Shown: in pieces, positions 8,126 to 16,703 of the stretch
Numbering within the stretch: position 1 is the first letter of the stretch
How the letters are laid out: each line of letters starts with the position of its first letter
From: CAWKGV01 sp963849305
GTDB lineage: Bacteria > Pseudomonadota > Alphaproteobacteria > Acetobacterales > Acetobacteraceae
Reading direction: 5' to 3'
Assembly: GCA_963849305.1 (NCBI GenBank)
Contig: CAWKGV010000010.1
Location: 1-64,000, forward strand
Length of the DNA stretch: 64,000 nucleotides
Program-made: the position numbers and the translations under genes
The notes under the pieces: model-generated
Database searches by the model: none
Told to the model about the DNA's origin: nothing
Seen by the model: only the letters and a program-made list of their open reading frames with translations

Positions 8126-8427
8126 TGAGAGCCATTCCTTCGTGACCGGCACCTGGACAGGCGGCGGCAATGCTCTCTCTTGCGCGGTCGGCTCTTCTGC
8201 CTGCGGTATTGGCTCAAAGGGCGTTTCCAGTGGTGTTTTGACGCTCATTCATCTGTTGTCAGTCGACCCGTTATGGTCCTGGCAATGCCGACAATGACCC
8301 TGACCGGAGCCGCTTTCAGCCAAGAATACAGTCCGAGACAGAACTGATTTGGGGAGCGGCTTCTGCTCCCCCTCTTCTTGCGGGAGAGGGTCGGGGGAGG
8401 GGTCGCGCAGAGTCCGGGACTGGTTCT
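8126..8427. repeat. Intergenic stretch with a palindromic CCCTCT/AGAGGG repeat
   Basis: No supported gene. Around 8363-8405 lies a C/T-rich then G/A-rich segment (CCCCCTCTTCTTGCGGGAGA...), related to the intergenic palindromes at 11850-11965 and 21050-21140. It sits just downstream of livF and could act as a transcript end. Confidence 0.45.
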
Positions 8428-9162
8428 CTAAGCGGGCAGCAGCTCGTCGAACGACCACTGCTCGGCCGACGCGCCGGCGAGAGCTTGGATGCGTTCCTCG
8501 TCGGCGGCCAGCTCGGCCGCCGCACCCGACCAGACCATCTGGCCGTGGTCGAGCACGTAGGCATGGTCCGCGACCTCCAGGCCCGCGCGCACGTTCTGCT
8601 CGACCAACAGCACCGAAATGCCCTCGGCGCGCAACTGCGCGACCACCCGGAACACCTCGCGCACGATCAGCGGCGCCAGCCCCTGCGAAGGCTCGTCGAG
8701 GATCAGGAGCTTGGGATTGAGCAGCAACGCGCGCGCGATCGACAGCATCTCCTGCTCGCCGCCCGAGAGCTGCCGGCCGCGATTCTGCCTGCGCTCGGCC
8801 AAACGCGGGAACAATTCGTAGACCCGCGCGATGGTCCAAGGCCCCGGGCGTTCCAGCGGCACGCGCAAATTGTCGTGGACCGTGAGGTTGGGGAAGATCT
8901 TGCGTCCTTCCGGCACGTAACCCACACCCATGGCGGCGATTCGGAATGGCGGCAGCCGCGTCGTCGCCTGCCCGAAGATGCGCACCTGCCCACTGCGTGG
9001 CGGTGTGAGGCCGACCAGGCTGCGCAGGGTCGTGGTTTTGCCGGCGCCGTTGCGCCCAAGCAAGGTCGTCACCCGCCCCTCGGCCACCTCGATCCCAACA
9101 TCGTGCAGGATGTGGCTCTTGCCATAGAAGGTGTTGAGCCCGACGGCTTCCAGCGTGTTCAC
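8428..9162 (-). CDS. livF: Branched-chain amino-acid-type ABC transporter ATP-binding protein (LivF-like)
   Basis: A 244-residue cytoplasmic ATPase of the HAAT transporter class: Walker A LLGRNGAGKTT (about residues 34-44), signature QLSGGEQEM, Walker B LLILDEPSQGL and an H-loop replaced by EQN (LLVEQNVRA), typical of LivF. The start is GTG at 9162, overlapping the LivG stop (GTGA). Last gene of a leftward operon livK-H-M-G-F. It supplies one of the two nucleotide-binding subunits; the substrate is not determined by sequence. Confidence 0.92.
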   Translation of the reverse strand: MNTLEAVGLNTFYGKSHILHDVGIEVAEGRVTTLLGRNGAGKTTTLRSLVGLTPPRSGQVRIFGQATTRLPPFRIAAMGVGYVPEGRKIFPNLTVHDNLRVPLERPGPWTIARVYELFPRLAERRQNRGRQLSGGEQEMLSIARALLLNPKLLILDEPSQGLAPLIVREVFRVVAQLRAEGISVLLVEQNVRAGLEVADHAYVLDHGQMVWSGAAAELAADEERIQALAGASAEQWSFDELLPA

Positions 9163-9908
9163 TCGGCCTTCCCCAGATACGCTGCCTGCACGGCTGGGTT
9201 CGCCGCGATCTCCTCGGGCGTGCCCTCGGCGAGCAGCGTGCCTTGGTCGAGCACCATGATCCGGTCGGCGAGATTGAACACCACCCGCATGTCGTGCTCG
9301 ATCAGCACGATCGTGAAGCTGTTCTGCTTGTGCAGCCGGCGGATCAGGCCCGCGACCTGATAGGTCTCCTGCTCGCCCATCCCCGCCGTCGGCTCATCGA
9401 GCAGCAGCACGCGCGGGCGCAGCGCCAGCGCCATCGCGATCTCGGCCGAGCGTTGATCGCCATGCGACAGCTCGCCGACCAGCCGGCTGGCTTGCGCGGT
9501 GAGCCGGGTCGAGACCAGGATCTCGTCGATCCGGCTGCGCACGGCATCGCTTTCCCGCCTGGACATCCAGGGGCGCAAACGATAGCCGCTCGCCGCCTCG
9601 ACCGCCACGCACACGTTCTCGCGCACCGTGAGTTCGGGAAAGATCTCGGTCACCTGAAACGTCCGCGCCAGCCCCAACGCGACGCGCTTGGTGGCGTTGG
9701 CGCGGGTGATGTCGCGCCCGTTCAGCAGAATTTGCCCGCGGGTCGGCGGGAAGAAGCCGGTGATCAGGTTGAAGAACGTGGTCTTGCCGGCGCCGTTCGG
9801 GCCGATGATGGCGCGTAGCTCGCCCGCCGCGACGCTGAGCGACACGTCGTTGACCGCGATCAGGCTGCCGAACGCCTTGGTGGCGGAGCGGACCTCGAGC
9901 AGGCTCAT
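9159..9908 (-). CDS. livG: Branched-chain amino-acid-type ABC transporter ATP-binding protein (LivG-like)
   Basis: 249 residues. Walker A IIGPNGAGKTT, signature ELSHGDQRS (a His variant common in LivG), Walker B LLLDEPTAGM and the H-loop IEHDM are all visible. The ATG at 9908 overlaps the LivM stop (TATGA), indicating translational coupling. With LivF it energises the LivH/LivM permease pair. Confidence 0.92.
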   Translation of the reverse strand: MSLLEVRSATKAFGSLIAVNDVSLSVAAGELRAIIGPNGAGKTTFFNLITGFFPPTRGQILLNGRDITRANATKRVALGLARTFQVTEIFPELTVRENVCVAVEAASGYRLRPWMSRRESDAVRSRIDEILVSTRLTAQASRLVGELSHGDQRSAEIAMALALRPRVLLLDEPTAGMGEQETYQVAGLIRRLHKQNSFTIVLIEHDMRVVFNLADRIMVLDQGTLLAEGTPEEIAANPAVQAAYLGKAE

Positions 9909-10942
9909 ACCGGCAGTCGCCGCAAGTAGCCGAGCACGCCGCGCGGGAAGAACAACACCACGACCACGAAGATCAGGCCGACGAAGCTCATCCAGTTCAC
10001 CGTCGCCGACGAAATGTAGTCCTGCAAGAACACGAAGATCGCCGCCCCGATCAGCGGTCCCCAGAACGAGCGCATCCCGCCCATCACCGCCATGATCACG
10101 ATGTCGCCCGAGATGATGTAGTTCAGCGTCGTCGGGTCGGCGAAGTTGTTGATCAGTGCGTAAAGCGCGCCGGCGACCGAGGTGAAGAATGCGGAGATGG
10201 TGAACGACAGCCAGACATGGAACTCCACCGGGATGCCGAGGAAGCGCGCCCGCCGCTGGTTCTCCCGGATCGCGATCAGCGACCGCCCGAACGGCGAGCG
10301 CAGCAGCAGCGCCATCAACCCGACGCAGATCGCGAACACGGCGGCGATGAAGTAGTAAAACACGTTGCCGTTGTTCTGGATGTCGATCAGCAGCGGGCCA
10401 ATGGAGATCGGCGCGCGCTGGAAGCCGCGCAGCCCGTCATAGCCGCCGGTGAAGCTGTTCCAGGTGTAGGCGATGTAATAGCATATCTGCCCGAAGGCGA
10501 TCGTCAGCATGGCGAAATACACGCCCTTGCGGCGCACGATCAGCGCGCCGAACAGCGCACCGCCCACGGTGCCGACCAGCGTGCCGATCAACATCGCGAG
10601 CGGCGTGCTGTTGGCGAGGTAGCGCAAGGTCAGCCCGCAGCCGTAGGCGCCCAACCCGAAATACGCGGCATGGCCGAACGACATCACGCCGGTGAAGCCC
10701 AGCAGGAAGTTGAGCCCCATCGCCGCCAGGCCGAACACCAGCACGCGCCCGCCGAGCGAGGTGTAGCCGCCGACCGCGGGCAGCCAGAGCGGCACGGTCA
10801 ACAGCACCAGCCAGATCAGGGCGAGCCCCAGCAGGTTGCGTGGGCTGGTCCGGCGCCGGAACGCCGTTGCTGCGGTACCGGCCGTGGCGGCGGCGGCGGG
10901 CGTGGCGGCGGCTTGGGTGTCGCTGTCGGCGCTGGTACTCAT
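9905..10942 (-). CDS. livM: Branched-chain amino-acid-type ABC transporter permease (LivM-like)
   Basis: 345-residue inner-membrane protein with about nine to ten hydrophobic segments, beginning after an alanine/threonine-rich N-terminus (MSTSADSDTQAAATPAAA). It carries the LivM hallmarks LNFLLGFTGVMSFGHAAYFG and, near the C-terminus, AVMGGMRSFWGPLIGAA. The ATG at 10942 overlaps the LivH stop (ATGA); a much longer reading of this frame upstream is antisense-free but lies within livH and is not coding. Confidence 0.92.
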   Translation of the reverse strand: MSTSADSDTQAAATPAAAATAGTAATAFRRRTSPRNLLGLALIWLVLLTVPLWLPAVGGYTSLGGRVLVFGLAAMGLNFLLGFTGVMSFGHAAYFGLGAYGCGLTLRYLANSTPLAMLIGTLVGTVGGALFGALIVRRKGVYFAMLTIAFGQICYYIAYTWNSFTGGYDGLRGFQRAPISIGPLLIDIQNNGNVFYYFIAAVFAICVGLMALLLRSPFGRSLIAIRENQRRARFLGIPVEFHVWLSFTISAFFTSVAGALYALINNFADPTTLNYIISGDIVIMAVMGGMRSFWGPLIGAAIFVFLQDYISSATVNWMSFVGLIFVVVVLFFPRGVLGYLRRLPV

Positions 10943-11808
10943 GTCATCATCCCTTCCTCGCCCAGCAGCCCGCGCGGCCTGACCAGCAGAACCACGATCA
11001 TGATGACATAAATCACCACCTCGCTGCCCGAGGGAAAGAACACGGTGGTCACGGCGGCGGCCACGCCGATGATGATGCCGCCGATCAGCGTGCCGATCAG
11101 GCTGCCGACGCCACCCACAATGATGGCGATGAAGGCCGGCAGTAGCAGGTCGTCGCCCATGTTCGGGTTGAGCCCGATCTGCCCGCCGGCCAGGACGCCG
11201 GCTAGCCCGGCGAGGAAGATGCCGAGCCCAAAATTGAACGAGCGCAGCAGGCGCACGTTGATGCCGAGTGCCGCGACCGTCTCCAGGTCCAGCGTGCCGG
11301 CGCGGATGCGCATCCCCATGCGCGAGTAGCGCAGGAACAAGAACAGCGCCGCCACCGCGACAACGACGATGCCGATGACGAACAGCCGATAGCCGGTCAG
11401 AAAGAAGAACTGGGTGCTGATCGGCTGATTGATGCTGGCCGGCGGCGTCAGCGGCAGGCCGTTCGGGCCCCACACGGTACGGCAGACGTCCTGGATAATG
11501 AAGGCGAGACCGAACGTCAGCAGCAGGCTGTACACCGGGTCGCGCGGGTAGAGCGGGCGGATGATCGTCCGTTCCAGGATCAGCCCGATCACGCCCACCA
11601 CCAGCGGCGAGATGACCAGCGCCGGCCAGAACCCGATATACGGGATCAGCACGAATGCGAAATAGCCGCCGAGCGCGAGGAAATTGCCGTGGGCGAAATT
11701 GATTACGCCGCTGAGGTTGAGGATCATCGCGAGCCCGAGCGCCATCAGCACGTAGAACAGGCCGATGATGACGCCGTTGAACACGTTGAAGAGTAGCAGG
11801 GTCAGCAT
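10939..11808 (-). CDS. livH: Branched-chain amino-acid-type ABC transporter permease (LivH-like)
   Basis: 289 residues. Starts MLTLLLFNVFNGVIIGLFYV at 11808 and contains LNLSGVINFAHGNFLALGGY and the C-terminal GGVGSLIGTLIGG motif typical of LivH. Multi-spanning inner-membrane subunit forming the transport pore with LivM. Separated from the upstream binding-protein gene by about 170 bp of palindromic repeats, which may attenuate transcription between the abundant binding protein and the membrane parts. Confidence 0.92.
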   Translation of the reverse strand: MLTLLLFNVFNGVIIGLFYVLMALGLAMILNLSGVINFAHGNFLALGGYFAFVLIPYIGFWPALVISPLVVGVIGLILERTIIRPLYPRDPVYSLLLTFGLAFIIQDVCRTVWGPNGLPLTPPASINQPISTQFFFLTGYRLFVIGIVVVAVAALFLFLRYSRMGMRIRAGTLDLETVAALGINVRLLRSFNFGLGIFLAGLAGVLAGGQIGLNPNMGDDLLLPAFIAIIVGGVGSLIGTLIGGIIIGVAAAVTTVFFPSGSEVVIYVIMIVVLLVRPRGLLGEEGMMT

Positions 11809-11849
11809 GAGGCGCCTGCTTCGCTTGCACTGACGCTTCGGCCGCCCCT

Positions 11850-11965
11850 CATCCAACCCTCTCCCAGAGGGAGAGGGCTAGTTACTGCCTGCTCCTGCGT
11901 GTCTCTCCCGGGAGAGACACGGTTCTCCTCCCTCTCGCGCCTGCGGGAGAGGGCCAGGGTGAGGG
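11850..11965. repeat. Three tandem palindromes between livK and livH
   Basis: In order: CCCTCTCCCAGAGGGAGAGG, the perfect 22-bp palindrome at 11899-11920 (arms GTGTCTCTCCC and GGGAGAGACAC), and CCTCCCTCTCGCG with CGGGAGAGGG. The first and third belong to the palindrome family also seen near 8380 and 21100. They could act as partial terminators or RNA-stability elements in the liv transcript. Confidence 0.6.
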
Positions 11966-11975
11966 CCGGCACGCC

Positions 11976-13235
11976 CTAGGCCGTCGGCCAGGTCATGTGG
12001 CAGCCGGTTTCCGCCACCGACATATCCGCCTTGTCGCCAGGGACGATGTCCTGGATGGTGACCAGGTTGGCCAGATTCTCGCCCTTCGCCGGGTGCGGGG
12101 TGCCGACGAAGATGTTCGACATCAACTGATGGTCGCCCGCGCGAAACACAACTTGTCCTTTCTGGCACTTCACGTCGTCGGGCAGCGGTTCATCCTCAAG
12201 CGCCTTGGCCATCTTGATCGCGTCCAGGCTCTTCGCCTTCTCGGCGGCCATCCTGACCGCGTGCACCGAGACCCAGCCGAACCAGTTGCGCGCCGAGGCG
12301 GCCGGCTTGCGGTATGTCTTCATGATCGCCTGGTTGAACGTCGCCGCACTGGCGACGCCGGGCTGGTCCCACCACCATTCGTAGGTCCACCAGCCGGTCA
12401 GCGCCTTCGGCGGCACGGACAACAGCGACTCCAGCTCATAGAGCGCGCCGCCTAGCGCCATCTCCTTGTCCATGCCGAACTGCACGAACTGGTTCATGCA
12501 ATTAACCTGCGCGAGGCCACCCATGTTGTTGAGCAGGACGTTGGGTTTATAGGCTCGCGCCTTGATCAGGCTGGCCGAGAAATCGGTCGTGGCGAGCGGC
12601 AGCATGTCGCCCTGGTACTCGCCCCCGGCCTTCTTTAAGTTCTTGACGAACGCCGCCTGCAGGGTCTGGCCATAGGCGTAGTCCGGCGTGATGAAGTACC
12701 ATCGTTTGCCGAATTTCTTGAGCAGATCGCCGGAGACCGCGTTGGCGTCCATGCTGGTGGTGTTGCAGACGCGGAACACGTTCCATTTGCAGTCCTTGCC
12801 GGTGATCGGGTCGGTATGCCCGCCCGGCACGATCTGAAACACCTTGTGTTCGTTCGTCACCTGGCTCATCGCGTAGGCGATGCCGGAGTTCACGTCGCCG
12901 AACACGGCGTTGACGTGGTCGCGGTTGATCAGCTTCAGCGTCTTCTGCACGCCGGTGCCGACATCGTTGGCGGAATCCTCGACCAGCAGCACGACCTGAC
13001 GGCCCAGAATGCCGCCCTTCTTGTTGATGTCGACCACCGCGAGCTTGGCGCCGTCCACCTCGTTCTGGGCGAAGGCGGAATAGATCCCAGTCAGCGGATC
13101 GACCATGCCGATCTTCACCGGCTCCTCCCCGCGCGCCTTGATAATCGGGGGCGCGGTCAATGCGAGCGCCCCGAGCGAAGCGCCGGTCCTGATAAGGGTG
13201 CGCCGGCCGAGGCCAGGCCCAATCCTGCTTTCCAT
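11976..13235 (-). CDS. Periplasmic binding protein of the liv-type ABC transporter
   Basis: 419 residues, with a twin-arginine-like signal (RRTLIRTGASLGALALTAPP) ending near residue 36, then a type-1 periplasmic binding fold beginning VKIGMVDPLTGIYSAFAQNE. Internal motifs include VVLLVEDSANDVGTGV and WYFITPDYAYGQTL. First gene of the leftward transporter operon; start ATG 13235. The family binds branched-chain amino acids, amides or aromatic compounds; the ligand cannot be read from sequence. Confidence 0.88.
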   Translation of the reverse strand: MESRIGPGLGRRTLIRTGASLGALALTAPPIIKARGEEPVKIGMVDPLTGIYSAFAQNEVDGAKLAVVDINKKGGILGRQVVLLVEDSANDVGTGVQKTLKLINRDHVNAVFGDVNSGIAYAMSQVTNEHKVFQIVPGGHTDPITGKDCKWNVFRVCNTTSMDANAVSGDLLKKFGKRWYFITPDYAYGQTLQAAFVKNLKKAGGEYQGDMLPLATTDFSASLIKARAYKPNVLLNNMGGLAQVNCMNQFVQFGMDKEMALGGALYELESLLSVPPKALTGWWTYEWWWDQPGVASAATFNQAIMKTYRKPAASARNWFGWVSVHAVRMAAEKAKSLDAIKMAKALEDEPLPDDVKCQKGQVVFRAGDHQLMSNIFVGTPHPAKGENLANLVTIQDIVPGDKADMSVAETGCHMTWPTA

Positions 13236-13465
13236 GCGTGGTCTCCCAAGTGGCCCGCCGCGCCTATTTCGGTTGCGGCCCGAATTCTAGTTTCCACGAC
13301 GATCTTATCGCCTGCGATGCGGTCGCGTCGAGCCCTGGAGCGGACCGCCAGGGCGGATTTTGTTGCGGGATCGGTTGGCTCGTGCTGGCAAGCCATCATC
13401 CGCGCATCACCTTGCACCGGATTTTCCGCTAGGCGATGCTCGCGGTAACACAACCCGGTGGTGCC

Positions 13466-13690
13466 ATGATGATCCGCCTCCTGGCCGCCCTCCCGTTCCT
13501 CGGCATCCTGATCGGTTCGATCTTCGTCAACCGGGTGACGCCGCTGGTGATCGGCCTGCCGCAGATGCTCGCATGGCTGCTACTATGGGTGGTGCTGACC
13601 AGCGCCATCATGGCGGTGGTCTATCTGCTCGACCCCGCGAACCGAGCGCCGCCCAAAGACAGCGGGATCGGCAGCGGCGGTGCGCCATGA
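13466..13690 (+). CDS. DUF3311 small membrane protein, partner of symporter
   Basis: 74 residues with two transmembrane segments (MIRLLAALPFLGILIGSIFV and MLAWLLLWVVLTSAIMAVVY) and the short loop typical of DUF3311. DUF3311 genes usually precede a sodium:solute symporter, as here, and the stop overlaps the symporter start (ATGA). The start at 13466 fits the usual family N-terminus; an in-frame ATG at 13436 would add ten residues. Confidence 0.75.
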   Translation: MMIRLLAALPFLGILIGSIFVNRVTPLVIGLPQMLAWLLLWVVLTSAIMAVVYLLDPANRAPPKDSGIGSGGAP

Positions 13691-15153
13691 GCGCGGCGTC
13701 CGCGCTCGCGATCATCGCGGCGACGGCTGCGGTGGCGCTGGCACTCGGCCTGCGCGCCCGGCACGGCAAGGACATGAACCTGGAGCAGTGGACGGTGGGC
13801 GGCCGAGGGTTCGGCTCGGTCTTCGTCTTCCTGCTGCTCGCGGGCGAGATCTACACCACCTTCACCTTCCTCGGCGGCAGCGGCTATGCCTACGGCAAGG
13901 GGGCGCCCGCCTATTACATCCTGGCCTATGGCTGCCTCGCCTACGTGATCTCCTATTGGCTGCTGCCGCCGATCTGGCGCTACGCGAAGGAGCGGCGGCT
14001 GATTTCCCAGCCCGATTTCTTCGTGGCCAAATACGACAGCCCGGCGCTCGGCGTGCTGGTCTCGATCGTCGGCATCGTGGCGCTGATCCCCTATCTGGTG
14101 CTCCAGTTCAAGGGCCTCGGCATCATCGTCGCCACCGCCTCCTATGGGCTGATCCCGTCCAATGTCGCGATCTGGATCGGGGCGGCGGTGGTGACGACCT
14201 ACGTCACCGTCTCGGGCATCCACGGTTCCGCTTGGACATCGGTGCTGAAGGATACCGCCATCCTGGCCGTGGTGGTGTTCCTCGGCCTGTTCATGCCGCT
14301 GCACTATTACGGCGGCTTCGGACGGATGTTCAGCGCGATCCAGGCGGCCAAGCCTGGCTTTCTCGCACTGCCGGCGAAGGGCCAGAGCCTCGCGTGGTTC
14401 GACTCGACCGTGGTGCTGACCGCGCTCGGCTTCTTCATGTGGCCGCACTCGTTCGGCTCGCTCTACAGCGCCAAGAACGATCGCGTGTTCCGTCACAACG
14501 CGATCCTGCTGCCGTTCTATCAGCTCATCCTGGTGTTCGTGTTCTTCGTGGGCTTCGCCGCGATCCTGCAAGTGCCGGGGCTCAAGGGACCGGAGATCGA
14601 CCTGTCGCTGTTCCGGCTCTCGATCAAGACCTTCGATCCTTGGGTGGTGGGCGTGATCGGCGGGGCCGGGGTGCTGACCGCGCTGGTGCCCGGCTCGATG
14701 ATCATGCTGACCGCGGCGACCTTGCTGTCCAACAACATCTACAGGGTGTTCCGCGGCCCGACCAGCGACGCGCATATCTCGCTGGTGGCGCGGTGGCTGG
14801 TGATCGTGGTGGCGCTGGTCGCGGTCGCCTTCACCCTGCGCGGCGGTAATACGATCGTGGCGTTGCTGCTGATGGGCTATAGCTTCGTCACCCAGCTCTT
14901 TCCCTCGTTGCTCATGAGCCTGCGGCGGCACAACCCGGTGACCAAGGAGGGCGCCTTCGTCGGCATCTGCGTGGGCGTGATCACGGTCGCCGTGATCAGC
15001 TTTTCCGACACCTCGCTCGCCAAGATCGCGCCCAGGGCGCCGCAGGGGTTCCAAGACCTCAATATCGGCATCGTCGCGCTCGGGCTCAACGTGATCGCGA
15101 CCGCGGCTGTCAGCGCGCTGACCCGTCGTGTGGGCGTCGTGCGCCGAGTCTGA
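13687..15153 (+). CDS. Sodium:solute symporter (MctP-like)
   Basis: 488 residues with about 13 hydrophobic segments and SSS-family features: WTVGGRGFGSVFVFLLLAGE near the N-terminus, YGLIPSNVAIWIGA, a helix break at WPHSFGSLYSAKNDRVFRHN, and TALVPGSMIMLTAATLLSNN. Organisation with a DUF3311 partner resembles rhizobial monocarboxylate permease MctP, so a carboxylate substrate is plausible; that is inference. Translationally coupled to the upstream gene. Confidence 0.85.
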   Translation: MSAASALAIIAATAAVALALGLRARHGKDMNLEQWTVGGRGFGSVFVFLLLAGEIYTTFTFLGGSGYAYGKGAPAYYILAYGCLAYVISYWLLPPIWRYAKERRLISQPDFFVAKYDSPALGVLVSIVGIVALIPYLVLQFKGLGIIVATASYGLIPSNVAIWIGAAVVTTYVTVSGIHGSAWTSVLKDTAILAVVVFLGLFMPLHYYGGFGRMFSAIQAAKPGFLALPAKGQSLAWFDSTVVLTALGFFMWPHSFGSLYSAKNDRVFRHNAILLPFYQLILVFVFFVGFAAILQVPGLKGPEIDLSLFRLSIKTFDPWVVGVIGGAGVLTALVPGSMIMLTAATLLSNNIYRVFRGPTSDAHISLVARWLVIVVALVAVAFTLRGGNTIVALLLMGYSFVTQLFPSLLMSLRRHNPVTKEGAFVGICVGVITVAVISFSDTSLAKIAPRAPQGFQDLNIGIVALGLNVIATAAVSALTRRVGVVRRV

Positions 15154-15270
15154 AACAGCCCTCTGGTGATCGGCCGCTGGCGATCGACCGTGCGAGCCGG
15201 AACATACCGAGCATGGTTTGCAACCGTTGCTGCGCGTGGTGCGGCGCACCGCTAACCGGCGTAGACCCGC

Positions 15271-16458
15271 TTACCGATCCTGGGCGACAATCGGCGTTCG
15301 AGATGTCTGCCCGTCGAGTGCGACCACTGCGCCTTCCACCGGCTTGAACGTGGGCTGGAACCATCTCTGCGCGATCAAGGTGGGAACCACCGCGCTGCCG
15401 ATCACTGCCGTGACCAGGATGGTGTATTGCTGCTGGTCGATGATGTGATTGGTCAAACCGAACAGCGCCGAAATGCTGCCGAATGTCAGCCCCGTTGACA
15501 TTAGCAGCGTGGTGTACATTCCTTCGCGCCGCTCGAACGCGAATGCGCGCGTGAGCGGCAGAATGCCGACGAACTTTGTTGCCATCTTGATCGCAAGGTA
15601 GATCAGGATTAGCCCGGCAGAAGCCGCGACCGCGTGGGCCTCCACCAGTGACCCGGCTTTCAGGAAATAGAACGGGGTCAGGATGGTGAAGGCCACGATG
15701 CGCATTCGGTTCGGCAACTCACGATCCTTGAGGAACGTCGGCGCGAGCACCATGCCGACAAGATAGGCGGGCAGCACCGCCTCGCTCCCGGCGATGCTGG
15801 CGAGGCCGCCAAGCAAGAACAGAACAAGCGTCACGAATTTAGTTTGCGGCTCGCTGACGCGATCGCCAAGCGCCTCCAGCAGCCCCGGTGCGAATTTTGC
15901 CAGAAGCCAGAGGGCAAGGACCGTCGTCCCAGCAAACAGCGCCAGCCAAAGATTGTAGTGCGCGAACACGAGACCCAGCGCGAGCACGGTGCCGAGATCG
16001 TTCACGAAGCAAGCGGCGAGGATGACCTTGCCGATCTCCGTCCTGTTGAAGCCGGTCTCGACCATCACCGCATAGACGACCGCGACCGATGTGGTTGAAA
16101 GCGAAATTCCGGCGATCTGCGCTTGCGGCCAGGGCCAGCCCACGACAAGGCGCGCGAAGAGAAGGACGCCGATATAGGGCGCCAGGAAGCCGACGACGCC
16201 GATGCTCATGCTTGACCAGAAGTGCTTGCGCACTACCTGCGGGTCGATTTCGGCGCCGGCCAGGAAGGTAAGCAGGATGGCACCGAAGCCTGCGAGGAAG
16301 TTAACCCAGGGCGCGAGCGGCAGGCCGACGATGTTGCCCGCGACCGCTCCCACGACGATTTCCGTCAGGGCGACCGAGATCGTAACCCAGACCGACAAGA
16401 TCGATGCGCTTAGCGCGAGCCCGATCCAAAGGGCCGAAGCGAGCCAGATGTTGTCCAT
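15271..16458 (-). CDS. CPA2-type cation:proton antiporter under a fluoride riboswitch
   Basis: 395-residue membrane antiporter (Kef/NhaS3-like, Na_H_Exchanger domain) with about 12 segments. Motifs include LTEIVVGAVAGNIVGLP, FLAGAEIDP, GISLSTTSVAVVYAVMVETG and ACFVNDLGTVLALGLVF, whose N-D pair is the ion-binding site of the CPA superfamily. There is no C-terminal TrkA-N domain. The start at ATG 16458 is set by a GGAGGAGG site just upstream. A crcB-motif aptamer and terminator lie about 100 nt upstream on the same strand, so expression is expected to rise with fluoride. Its probable role is exchange of protons for cations during fluoride/HF stress (inference). Confidence 0.85.
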   Translation of the reverse strand: MDNIWLASALWIGLALSASILSVWVTISVALTEIVVGAVAGNIVGLPLAPWVNFLAGFGAILLTFLAGAEIDPQVVRKHFWSSMSIGVVGFLAPYIGVLLFARLVVGWPWPQAQIAGISLSTTSVAVVYAVMVETGFNRTEIGKVILAACFVNDLGTVLALGLVFAHYNLWLALFAGTTVLALWLLAKFAPGLLEALGDRVSEPQTKFVTLVLFLLGGLASIAGSEAVLPAYLVGMVLAPTFLKDRELPNRMRIVAFTILTPFYFLKAGSLVEAHAVAASAGLILIYLAIKMATKFVGILPLTRAFAFERREGMYTTLLMSTGLTFGSISALFGLTNHIIDQQQYTILVTAVIGSAVVPTLIAQRWFQPTFKPVEGAVVALDGQTSRTPIVAQDR

Positions 16459-16549
16459 GACCTCCTCCATGCCGTGCGGCGCGGAACGCCGCGGTTTCTG
16501 GCGGTGGGCAGGTCGCCGCCAGGTTTGATGGCACGCGAAGGACACGAAC

Positions 16550-16581
16550 AAAACCCCTCCCGCATCTTCGCGCGGTAGGGG
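16550..16581 (-). terminator. Riboswitch-controlled intrinsic terminator
   Basis: On the minus strand CCCCTACCGC pairs with GCGGGAGGGG across the loop GCGAAGAT and is followed by TTTT. The 5' arm CCCCT (16577-16581) is also the 3' strand of aptamer helix P1, so terminator and ligand-bound aptamer exclude each other. This predicts a fluoride-ON switch. Confidence 0.75.
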
Positions 16582-16628
16582 TCATCAGCCCTCACTCGAA
16601 GGCGGTTTTGGGGAACCCCATCCCCTTA
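16573..16628 (-). promoter_or_regulatory. Fluoride riboswitch (crcB motif), antiporter leader
   Basis: Minus-strand aptamer with AGGGGATGG at its 5' side, the hairpin GGGGTTCCCC, the conserved ACCGCC, a variable loop, then GGGCTGATGACCCCTAC. P1 (GGGG/CCCC), the pseudoknot-forming segments and the near-invariant CTGATGA..CCTAC tail match the crcB consensus. It is nearly identical to the plus-strand copy at 18501, differing mainly in the P3 loop. It precedes the cation:proton antiporter. Confidence 0.88.
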
Positions 16629-16703
16629 GGTAGGGGGAGCGTAGAACCCTCACTCTGCCGGTTCAACAGAACTCACGGCGTTGTTCCCCAGGCGATCAAC
16701 CGT

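Noticed and set aside
9905..11830. A 641-codon reading that would extend LivM far upstream
   Set aside because: The extra part lies over livH in a different frame. The real LivM start at 10942 overlaps the livH stop and matches family length.
13621..15249. A 542-codon open frame on the minus strand opposite the symporter gene
   Set aside because: His/Arg/Asp-rich low-complexity product with no domain, fully antisense to a well-supported symporter; a typical high-GC shadow.
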